This document shows positions 59,101 to 64,000 of a stretch of DNA of 64,000 nucleotides, one piece after another; within the stretch, counting starts at the first letter, position 1; every line of letters starts with the position of its first letter. The stretch spans positions 8,700,946 through 8,764,945 of the forward strand of contig JABBOT010000016.1 in the NCBI GenBank assembly GCA_016165875.1, in the 5' to 3' direction. The notes under the pieces were generated by a model. The model had not been told where the DNA came from. It saw nothing but the letters and a program-made list of their open reading frames with translations, and made no database searches. The position numbers and the translations under genes are program-made. Origin of the DNA: Acanthopleura granulata. Its lineage: Eukaryota > Mollusca > Polyplacophora > Chitonida > Chitonidae.

Positions 59101-62100
59101 ATGATTTTTCACACGATTATAGTACGTTGTCTGTCACCAGTTATACCACATCCAAGGATGTGCCACATTCTCCGTGTGGAAAATTGAGTTTCAGACAAAT
59201 TTTGTATTAATTTTTTTATGAAGGAAATTTAGTTTTTGATACATTTGGTATCACAGTGTTGGAAAATTGAGTTTCAGACAAATTTTGTATTAATTTTTTT
59301 ATGAAGGAAATTTAGTTTTTGATACATTTGGTAACAAAATATTGAGTTTTCGGTTTTCTTCAATATGAGTTTCTGAAATGAAATTGGGTTGAAAAGTCCC
59401 CTGCACATCAGCTAGATTTCTGGCAAATAAAGTTAAAATTTAATGTTGGCTAGCAAATTGGTGGTAACAGAGATGGTGTGGGAGTCATAAATTTGCCACC
59501 TCATTAAATTTGTAGAGTTTTACTCTAATCACAGAGTAAGTACCTTAAGATGGTAGACTGTAATTCCTGGTAAAGCCCGTGGAGCCATTTTTTTTTTTGT
59601 TGCTATGGTTACAGTGGGTTCAGCTTGGGAATGGAACCCTGGGAAATGGTTCGCTCGCTCTGTCCCATGCCAAGCCTGAAGTTCATGGATGTATCCCACG
59701 CTGCCAGAAGGTTGGTCACCCCTTTATTTTTGTTATTCTTGACCAGAATCTTAATGGATTCCCGGAGACGGAGATTTGTGGAAATCCACTGCAGTCTTGT
59801 CCACATTTAGTGCGTTACCACAAAACTGTTGCTCCAAGTCAAAGATTTAAAGTCACATTTTGTGGATTTTGTGTTACAGAGAATAACATGAATGATGTGA
59901 AGCTCTGCTGTCCAAAGGCAGTGCTGTAGTTAGGAATTGGCAACTGGACAACATTTGGTAATTTAGAAAAACACTTTTATGACTGTCTGGAAATCTGTTT
60001 GGATTCCTGTGATTTTGGTTTAAAATCAAACCAAGTCATTGATGATGAGAACTGGATTTCAGAATTCCCGTCAAAAGTAAACCTTGTTGCTAACTTACAT
60101 GCACGACGTCTGAGCGATAATTAGACATGGTTCATTAACATTGAGTGGTACGGTCAGTGCTCGACACTGGGTGTTGGCTGCATGTGCAGTTGTTTCCTTA
60201 CATTTAGAACTCCTTTTATGTTTTCTCGTTTGTGCACCCTAATTCTTCTAAGTTTTAGGACAGATATTGGTACTTCTGAGGGCAAAAAATCGCATTTCTC
60301 TCTCAATTTATGGGAAAAGTAAAGGTATGGATATGTTGGTCATTAGATGAACTAACGACGACAGGAAAAAGGAGCTGTGTGTTCTTGTTGCTAACAATTA
60401 CCCGTGGTTCAGTCAGTTAGCGTGCTAGCGCAGCGCAATGACTCAGAAGTCTCCCACCAATGTGATTGCTGTGAGTTCAAGTCCAGCTCATGCTGGCTTC
60501 CTCTCCAGCTGTACATGGGCTCTTCCCGGTTTCCTCCCACGATAATGCTGGCCGCCATTGTGTAAGTGACATATCCTTGAGTGTGGCGTAAAATACAAAT
60601 CAAATGAGTATATTCAAGCAGGATCCTTAGTGGCAGTTGCAGTGTAATGACCCAGGAGCATCTCACCAATGTGATCGATGTGAGTTCAAGTCCAGCTCAT
60701 GCTGGCTTCCTCTCCAGCTGTATGTGGGAAGGTCTGCCAGCAACCTGTGGATGGTCGTGGGTTTCTTCTGGGCTCTGCACGGTTTCCTCCCTTTATAATG
60801 CTGGCCTCCGTCATGTAAGTGAAATATCCTTGAGTATGACGTAAAACACCAATCAAATAAATAAATATCCAATATCCAATCACATGTACACTGGCTAAAA
60901 GGGTAGACCAGGTGTCCCCCAAATTAGACCAATTAAGATATAGGTATGTTTTTTTCATGGTTGTTGTATTATTTGTCTCGGTTCAGCATAGAATGCAAAG
61001 TCAGAACAGCACCGTCACATACTCCTCTTTGGTTGTGATACCTGAAAAATTATTTCAACCATTAAATCGTAGCACATAGTTTATGAGAAAAGCTGATAAG
61101 CGTGTGCTTTATATCATAGCATTGTATCATTAATACAAAGACATGGACGGCTTGATCTCTAGAGGGACTGACTGTGTGAGAAAAGACAAACTGTGTATTC
61201 CTGTTACAGGATAACACGTAGCCATACTGGCTGAAAAAAGAGAAGGCCCAAACATTAGAAGACTTAAGGTATACTTTTTAACTTGTTTATGTATCTATAT
61301 AGAGGGTCTCGTGGAAGAGCCATCTGTACAAGTTGTTACCCTCTTTCGATTAAATGTTTCACTCGTTCATTTTTTGTGTGTGTTTTTGGCAGTATTTGCC
61401 TTATACATGTTTTTTTCTTCTGTTTCAACAGCAGATTATCTTGGGAAGGATTGGTTTCCAGTATTTCTCAAGGTCACAGAAGACGTGACAGTCAAAATGA
61501 AATTGTATCCTTTTTAGGTATATTTTAATATTCTGACTCAAAATATAATTCCAGCACAATAAATGACATTGGTAATTGTTCAGCAGCAGATTTGCAAAGG
61601 TTAATAAAGAGACAGAGTCGCCCAAAATTTGCATTTTTAACAAATTCCCCGCCGATTGAGACGTCTTAGCGAAGTTTTGAAGTTTGTTCATAAACTAAAT
61701 CCGTCACGCTGAAATGAAAAATATTCATTGAGTATGTAGCTTGTACGAGTCTGGACAAGTTCTGTCGTCATTCAAATTCAACACAAAGCGGGCGGGCCAT
61801 GTCCGGCATTTAACGTCACAACAACAACAACAACATTTCCACTCGCCTGTCAAGCAGTGTAGTTTTGCGACAACTGACCACCAATTATTGCTGACAAGCA
61901 AGTCTAGAGTTGAGCTCTCTTTTGCGTCTCTCTTTTGGCCGATCCTGTTATGAGCGAGCTGTAAGTCCTCTTACGCGTGTCATCAACCACGTTTGTTTAC
62001 ATATGAAGTTTACTGAGCGCTGTGAGCATGCTCCAGTTCCACTGAATTGACAGCCCCTCATTTAAATATTCTGGCTTTTTTCAGTTTTCAGTTCTTTTGT

Positions 62101-63671
62101 TATTTTTAAACATTCACTTAATGTACAATGCTGGGGTTGGGATTAACGAAAATCTTGTAACTTTTACAAAAGTTACCTTTAGGAAAAATACCTAATACTC
62201 ATGTCATTCTGTAGTGACGCTAAAATACCTACTATTTGGATGACCATGTCCCTTTAAAACAAGTCCTTTTCTTCCATTAGCTCCATCTGTCTGTTTGTCC
62301 CTCTGACCATTTGTTTGTCGGTTTTATTGTACAACACAACTCCTCCTAGTGTTCACAGTTTATGTTGGTCATAAAACTTGACCAGTGTGTTAGGGACATT
62401 ATGTGGATGTGAAGTTTTTTTCAGATCCATTGAGTTAAATATTTTCCAAGCTGTCTCCGTTGGAAGATAGAATTTGGATTAAATGAAATGTCACCCTGTC
62501 AACAGACCTCCTCCTAAATTTCTCAACTGATTTTCTGATGTGTTTCATGGTTGTGTAGGCCTTGGACTACTTGCCACAAGCTGCAGATTGTCATGGTTTT
62601 CCTCCTGACTGCTCCCATTTTCCTCCCATCATAATGCTGGCTGTATCTGCATATGTGAAATATTCTTCAGTACATCATAAAACACCAGTTAAATAAATAG
62701 ACTGTCATATGCACAGTTTTAATTTCATTTTGGAGACAAAACTACACTGCTTGGATTGGCCAGTTTCAGGGCTTTACAGAAAGTAAAATTTTATCAGTCT
62801 GCACAGAATAATACCTTCAGAATATGCTTGAATAAACACCTTGCAAACATGCGAAAAAGTTGAAAAATTACAGTGGTCTTAAACAATGGTGGATGAGATT
62901 TTACTGTAGCAGGGCTAAGGGGGAATATGCAATGGCTCCTATTTTAATTACTGTATTCACCCAGAGTTCATTTTTTTTTCAAGGGACACATTTTGCAAAT
63001 TTCTTATTGATTTGTTCATGTTATAGGGCCACTTAAAGGTGTTCTCTGAAGTTCAGTTAATTTCTTATCAGAAGACCATAAGCTGCAGTAGCAAGTGTAT
63101 CATTTTCACACCTGTATGTGCTTCTGAAAGGGCATTTTTACTTGCCAAACTGTAAGCGAAATACCTGCATGGTAATTTGTGGAATCTTGACATCAGATCA
63201 GGTCCGGTCTTTGAGCACCTTGTTGGTTGCCAGGGGCGACGCAACAACTTCTTTTTTTAGGAACTTAAAAACAACGGAGGAGAAGATAAAGTCTGCGTAC
63301 AATGTTGTGAATTGGAATCCATTTCCTGTAGATGTCTGGACAGGTATGGCTGTTTGTTTTAAGCGAATTGTTTTGTGAAGATAAATCTTCCGTACTTCCA
63401 CAATTTCAGAACCTTTCACCAAAAGCTAAACTTGTATTTTTATATTTTGTCAGAGGTAAACTTGAGTTCATATTTTATTATTCATTTCTGCCTCTGTGTT
63501 CATTTCCCAGCTAAAGACTTCCCACCAGGACCTAAAGGTTCCTCCTCTGTTACCATAGCAGCGAACTCCGGATGTATCCTGGAATTCTTGGACACCGTTT
63601 CGTACAAGTCTCAGAAGATGTTCCAGGAGAAGGCATATCTTCACTGGTACCAGAGATTTGGGGTTAGCGAG
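44057..63671 (+). CDS. Tubulin of the zeta/delta group, 3' end outside the window
   Basis: Discontinuous; eleven exons are listed separately. Tubulins are GTPases; zeta and delta tubulins act at centrioles and basal bodies of ciliated cells rather than in ordinary microtubules. Seen: N-terminal VQVGQCGNQIG (GTP base contact), VDSEPKVV, RGTNWALG, the tubulin signature SGGTGSG split by an intron, HYNSALTLSWL, PWEMVRSLCPMP, a WEGL segment, LLVARGD, and a KAYLHWYQRFG C-terminal helix. All eleven exons join in phase. Compared with alpha/beta tubulin, about 20-25 residues are missing after exon 1, so one in-phase exon may be unlocated in 44152-46356. Against delta tubulin the RKEVE..FSG and YNS.LTLS segments fit; RGRGTNWALG and GESPLQHYN make me favour zeta. 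Alpha, beta and gamma are excluded by divergence. Confidence 0.88.
44553..44701. repeat. ~26-bp minisatellite in tubulin intron 1
   Basis: About six copies of ttaggtgcattaattagagt with agc/agg ends. One copy carries an inverted word (attagatgcacctagg). Confidence 0.85.
44702..46356. other. Tubulin intron sequence; missing exon not found
   Basis: Searched by eye for an in-phase (2-2) exon of about 60-75 nt and found none convincing. 45690-45850 is a copy of dispersed repeat C. The rest is AT-rich and unremarkable. Confidence 0.4.
45690..45850 (+). repeat. Dispersed repeat C, copy 1
   Basis: ttggattggccagtttcagg, cagaataatgccttcaggat, atgcttgaataaacgcctta. Similar sequence lies at 62750-62890 and, more diverged, at 56600-56720, all in introns of the same gene. 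Confidence 0.7.
46357..46452 (+). CDS. Tubulin exon, T2-loop region
   Basis: Acceptor catatttcag, donor gtgagt, phase 2-2. Encodes NVYTSHDGYLRAVCVDSEPK and on to RKIQRGFKV; RAVCVDSEPKVV equals the R-A-V/I-L-V-D-L/M-E-P segment of other tubulins. Confidence 0.88.
46470..46710 (+). mobile_element. SINE-A copy
   Basis: Starts 17 bases after the donor of the previous exon: gtgggcgagtgggttagaac, ccaggcttcctcttcggtcc, gccagcaacctgtggatggt, accataatgctggccgttgt, aaataaataaat tail. Confidence 0.8.
47131..47262. repeat. Long imperfect hairpin in a tubulin intron
   Basis: Arms 47131-47191 and 47201-47262 pair in reverse complement around a 9-base loop: ttcatggtag/ctaccatgaa nearest the loop, then aactagtttca/tgaaaccagtt and outward with mismatches. 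Confidence 0.75.
47331..47383 (+). CDS. Tubulin exon, T3-loop region
   Basis: Acceptor tatgtttcag, donor gtaata, phase 2 in and 1 out. Encodes DTNVVCGKRGRGTNWAL; the G-x-G-x-N-W-A core is the nucleotide-contacting loop of tubulins. Confidence 0.88.
47390..47660 (+). repeat. Dispersed repeat D, copy 2
   Basis: accctaaatggtctaaaatt, tgattctgagatttgtgttg, ggacaaaattttaggtcatt, acagtacgtgtacttaggc. Paired with copy 3 in the next introns. Confidence 0.6.
47845..47975 (+). mobile_element. SINE-A 3' fragment
   Basis: gcagcgtgtggatgatcgtg, ctcccaccataatgctggct, gagtatggcatgaaacacca and a degenerate tail. Confidence 0.7.
48119..48197 (+). CDS. Tubulin exon
   Basis: Acceptor tgcctaacag, donor gtacgc, phase 1 in and 2 out. 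Encodes YHGLQSKGDNHVLEDSMEAL and RKEVE; the RKEVE start of helix H3 matches delta/zeta tubulins. Confidence 0.88.
48232..48300 (+). mobile_element. SINE-A 5' fragment
   Basis: ggggatctccttagccagca, tgctagtgcagcgtaatgac, ccaggtgcctgttaccaacg: the tRNA-like 5' part only. Confidence 0.6.
48586..48644 (+). CDS. Tubulin exon with first half of the GGTGSG signature
   Basis: Acceptor tctgttccag, donor gtacta, phase 2 in and 1 out. Encodes CAHFSGTMIFHSLSGGTGS; the last Gly codon of the signature is split by the 8.2-kb intron that holds Polinton-like element 2. Confidence 0.9.
48715..48960 (+). repeat. Dispersed repeat D, copy 3
   Basis: accctaaatcacctaaaatt, gtgtgactctgagagctcta, cttgtctctaaaaatgcact, aggtcatttacagtacctgt. 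Confidence 0.65.
49330..49539 (-). repeat. Dispersed repeat D, copy 4 (inverted)
   Basis: aaaaagtgcatttttagagg, aatcaaacctcaaaatgcct, gagcaacttagtcatggacg, aaattttacgtcagtt: reverse complement of copies 2 and 3. Element 2 is inserted at its edge. Confidence 0.65.
49540..49715 (+). repeat. Left terminal inverted repeat of element 2
   Basis: aattggacttcttattggga, ttccgactaatttctgctgc, aagccatatactgtccagct, gtttatgtagacagacaccc, attcataaataattggcg: pairs in order with 56342-56150. Confidence 0.85.
49716..50310. other. Subterminal non-coding part of element 2
   Basis: No supported gene. Holds a further partial copy of the subterminal motif (ggccgttatttatgtacgca, 49790-49810). Confidence 0.4.
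50316..50627 (-). CDS. Element 2 acidic N-terminal protein
   Basis: ATG at 50627; begins MADFDFDNPTFDHDDAEDEE followed by a helical RRELRSQIYLIRDAINYW segment and a less conserved C-terminus. It reads away from the capsid-like gene, 33 bp apart, as in element 1. The C-terminal half may be out of frame. Function unknown. Confidence 0.45.
   Translation of the reverse strand: MADFDFDNPTFDHDDAEDEEDRVASLEAASATRRELRSQIYLIRDAINYWRTQLLPKAYAPCTPLLHMPFEYLTYKFIKIYLLHPVTYIGRKKVPISYRKTCR
50661..51915 (+). pseudogene. Element 2 major-capsid-like protein remnant
   Basis: ATG at 50661. The first frame runs to about 51260 (VPGTARLAFTLSL, NEVMSIDDSDVYHCY, PFQQSALGDRL); a frameshift near 51260 is followed by an in-frame stop near 51386, then another stop after NQLYSQGL (about 51587), then a third piece from 51646 (KDLALADVSLSNFLTTKY) that also shifts. 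Colinear with 31827-33016 in element 1 and retains a middle stretch deleted there. Same interpretation: double-jelly-roll capsid-like protein, inactive. Confidence 0.6.
52181..52603 (+). CDS. Element 2 small membrane protein
   Basis: Intact 140-codon frame from an ATG to TAG. Hydrophobic segments at about residues 17-33, 48-66 and 80-97, then CKRCDK and a Gln/Arg-rich helical tail. It follows the capsid-like gene. No counterpart is seen in element 1. It could be a virion membrane protein; I do not recognise the family. It is the only clearly unbroken frame of this length in either element. Confidence 0.5.
   Translation: MTAPATDGKMLVNTLYHSALVSGLAMGYSRLGEMVIGGAPSKLDFTPRDIGMVVVDVALAMATKGMLIKWDHPSIYYQVEISFIAMMVGGVLINALAFSGSKCKRCDKAIQQLQAVQAAWSQKRAKRVDWMNDEFRQQGM
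52610..52800 (+). pseudogene. Element 2 small ORF remnant with one hydrophobic segment
   Basis: Near 52640-52800 one frame gives SNFYTPSEGQKQCEIAFILL then GMFVTGLVTCKLTE and a stop, with an earlier stop in the same frame. Possible one-helix membrane protein; weak evidence. Confidence 0.3.
53030..53370 (+). pseudogene. Element 2 integrase C-terminal remnant
   Basis: Nucleotide match to 35085-35450 of element 1 (gttacccgcagtcgtgg, ccaggccgtcctgttggcct, ggaacttctcgtggtgccct). The catalytic core that should precede it is absent: sequence jumps here from unrelated DNA at about 53025, so a deletion removed the ATPase-to-integrase-core segment. Confidence 0.65.
53400..55552 (-). pseudogene. Element 2 SF1-like helicase remnant with HNH-like C-terminus
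   Basis: ATG at 55552 (MTTTDDLIDKILAEYEPEYC). The acidic N-terminal domain runs to about 55150. After frameshifted DNA the P-loop region reads NGGRGSGRTMRAI (about 54500; the family would have GKT), then Walker B FWDEVCIVPRS (about 54300), the helical middle, YTITVYSSQGL (about 53770, the SF1 TxxxxQG motif), and at 53400-53600 an HNH-like end with a terminal CFEC knuckle. Several frameshifts. It is more complete than the element 1 copy, which lacks the P-loop. Confidence 0.65.
55657..55890 (-). pseudogene. Cys-rich small protein (element 2)
   Basis: Open frame with LKVGELEICGKSCLGEYCKV, then PCMSC and CRSCG pairs: four Cys pairs suggest a two-zinc small protein. The codon matching the ATG of the element 1 left copy is ACG here (within NCSTKGHNK), so the start is lost. 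It lies upstream of the helicase on the same strand, reading inward from the right end. Confidence 0.55.
55983..56225. repeat. Subterminal ~47-bp tandem repeats of element 2
   Basis: Five copies of caattatttatggatgtgaa, tgggtgtctgtctacataaa, cagtcgc. The left end holds the matching motif about once, so the right terminal repeat has been expanded. Confidence 0.9.
56040..56342 (-). repeat. Right terminal inverted repeat of element 2
   Basis: Reverse complement of 49540-49715, extended inward by the 47-bp repeats; outer end cccaataagaagtccaatgc then ctccagct. Confidence 0.85.
56600..56720 (+). repeat. Dispersed repeat C, copy 2 (diverged)
   Basis: ggatcagctggtcatttcac, gacagagtcatgcccttaga, atatgcctaaataaacatga. 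A SINE-A tail-like stretch (gagtatggtgtgaaacacca) lies just before it at 56535-56572. Confidence 0.5.
56877..57018 (+). CDS. Tubulin exon after the signature motif
   Basis: Acceptor gttggctcag, donor gtaaga at 57019, phase 1 in and 2 out. Encodes LGSRLCEEIRDAYPMQYLLS, CAVAPCASGESPLQHYN and SALTLSWLQ; it completes SGGTGSG with the previous exon. Its last 23 bases and the donor have been copied downstream as a minisatellite. Confidence 0.9.
56996..57415. repeat. Minisatellite built on an exon-intron junction, 9 copies of 46-48 bp
   Basis: Unit: ttgacgctgtcctggctgca then gaggtaagaaaggttgactt and gggagaa. Copies begin at 56996, 57043, 57090, 57138, 57185, 57233, 57281, 57329 and 57377. The first copy overlaps the exon. 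Donors agaggtaag are intact at 57019, 57066, 57161, 57208 and 57304; copies 3, 6 and 9 have gaggcaag and copy 8 has gaggagag. Confidence 0.95.
58076..58231 (+). CDS. Tubulin exon
   Basis: Acceptor gttatcatag, donor gtgagt, phase 2-2. Encodes YTDGIILLHNDDMLQKV, then a charged loop and FEDLNSAIAGSLCGVVLPTD, matching the tubulin helix H6-H7 region (D-x-x-x-L-x-x-N-D). Confidence 0.88.
58540..58790 (+). mobile_element. SINE-A copy
   Basis: gatgacccaggacaatgcgg, gctgtgagctcaagtccaga, accataatgctggccgctgt, aatgaataa tail; the word gctgtgagct is duplicated. Confidence 0.75.
59178..59343. repeat. 83-bp tandem duplication
   Basis: ggaaaattgagtttcagaca ... gatacatttggta occurs twice, starting at 59178 and 59261, with no differences over most of its length; a young event. 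Confidence 0.92.
59615..59710 (+). CDS. Tubulin exon, C-terminal-domain start
   Basis: Acceptor atggttacag, donor gttggt, phase 2-2. Encodes GFSLGMEPWEMVRSLCPMP and SLKFMDVSHAA; corresponds to the N-L-V-P-x-P segment before the T7 loop region of other tubulins. Confidence 0.9.
60395..60605 (+). mobile_element. SINE-A copy, first of a tandem pair
   Basis: cccgtggttcagtcagttag, cgctagcgcagcgcaatgac (approximately), ccagctcatgctggcttcct, gataatgctggccgccattg, ending aaatacaaatcaaatgagt. Confidence 0.8.
60625..60870 (+). mobile_element. SINE-A copy, second of a tandem pair
   Basis: cagtgtaatgacccaggagc, gatgtgagttcaagtccagc, ggaaggtctgccagcaacct, ataatgctggcctccgtcat, aaataaataaat tail. Confidence 0.8.
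61432..61517 (+). CDS. Tubulin exon with NAGNAG acceptor
   Basis: Acceptor gtttcaacagcag offers two sites three bases apart (61432 or 61435), both in frame, differing by one residue. Donor gtatat, phase 1 out. Encodes RLSWEGLVSSISQGHRR and DSQNEIVSFL; the W-x-G-L matches the segment following the T-F-x-W of delta tubulins. Confidence 0.75.
62555..62700 (+). mobile_element. SINE-A 3' part, diverged
   Basis: caagctgcagattgtcatgg, ttttcctcccatcataatgc, tggctgtatctgcatatgtg, cagtacatcataaaacacca. Confidence 0.65.
62745..62890 (+). repeat. Dispersed repeat C, copy 3
   Basis: cttggattggccagtttcag, cagaataataccttcagaat, atgcttgaataaacacctt; close to copy 1 at 45690. Confidence 0.7.
63197..63343 (+). 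CDS. Tubulin exon
   Basis: Acceptor cttgacatcag, donor gtatgg, phase 1-1. Encodes DQVRSLSTLLVARGDATTSF, a charged helix and YNVVNWNPFPVDVWT; corresponds to the L-x-x-R-G strand and the following W-x-P region of the tubulin C-terminal domain. Confidence 0.85.
63511..63671 (+). CDS. Tubulin exon, near the C-terminus
   Basis: Acceptor tgttcatttcccag, donor gtgagg, phase 1 in and 0 out. Encodes a Gly/Pro/Ser loop, SVTIAANSGCILEFLDTVSY and then KAYLHWYQRFGVSE (tubulin helix H11, as A-F-L/I-H-x-Y of the family). One or more exons with the stop codon must follow beyond 64000. Confidence 0.87.
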
Positions 63672-64000
63672 GTGAGGTGGTGCTGAGGACAGAAGCAGCT
63701 ATTAGTATTCCACTGGAAGGAGTACCACAGGGAAGATGATCAGAGAATATTGTTCCTAGAGATTTTAGTTGGCAGGGGCTTAAGTTAAATTTATCAAGTG
63801 CAGTTACCATGGGGACGTGTGGCATCTCTTCAGTATGTGTTGTCATGGAAGGCTCGGTACAAATTGCAGCTACTTTGTGAAACGTGACGTGAGAATTTCA
63901 AGTAGACATAGAGAAAAAGAACTAAAAATTTTAAAAACTCTTCCATTACCGTTACAGTTACACGTGTGTTTGTATACTACCGTCCTAGTAAACTAGATTT

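Larger units (their letters stand above)
61518..63196 (+). other. Tubulin intron
   Basis: No exon recognised. Contains a caacaacaacaacaaca run (61821-61836), a near-perfect 20-bp palindrome gtaacttttacaaaagttac (about 62157), a SINE-A 3' part and repeat C copy 3. Confidence 0.5.

Noticed and set aside
44057..63671. Alpha, beta, gamma or epsilon tubulin
   Set aside because: The first residues resemble epsilon, but the RKEVE, YNSALTLS and PWEMVRSLCPMP segments fit delta/zeta better, and the divergence excludes alpha, beta and gamma.

Overview
This is animal nuclear DNA. Genes are split into short exons with GT..AG introns, introns run to kilobases, and tRNA-derived SINEs are dense. The commonest SINE (called SINE-A here: end motif ataatgctggccgcc, tail (aaat)n) resembles RUDI-type SINEs of molluscs. 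A bivalve or related mollusc is therefore my best guess; that is inference from repeat style, not proof.

Layout. (1) 581-21343, possibly to 21706, + strand: an N-terminally truncated gene for a single-pass membrane protein. It has a Thr/Pro-rich stalk exon, a transmembrane exon, a basic Cys-containing juxtamembrane exon, a linker exon and a CARD (death-fold) exon. The linker exon (132 nt, phase 1-1) occurs six times because it lies inside a ~2,983-bp higher-order repeat. That unit is itself built of ~22-bp monomers and is tandemly repeated across 4112-20960. All six linker copies keep consensus splice sites and stay open in the frame that joins to the CARD. This is the most unusual thing in the window. 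(2) 21.8-28.6 kb: gene-poor, with a 0.85-kb foldback element, SINEs and minisatellites. (3) 28629-37616: a decayed Polinton/Maverick-like element bounded by ~160-bp inverted repeats, with remnants of a capsid-like protein, packaging ATPase, DDE integrase, SF1-like helicase with an HNH-like C-terminus and small proteins. A degraded LINE reverse transcriptase lies beside it (37790-39220). (4) 39.2-43.9 kb: mostly repeats. (5) 44057 to the window end, + strand: a multi-exon tubulin gene of the zeta/delta group, with its last exons beyond the window. A second, more deleted Polinton-like element (49540-56342) lies in one of its introns, and a minisatellite has amplified one exon-intron junction nine times.

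All coding calls in the two host genes rest on reading the exons by eye: conserved family sequence, splice consensus and phase agreement. In the tubulin gene eleven exons join in phase. Every viral-like gene is broken by stops, frameshifts or deletions and is described only as a remnant.
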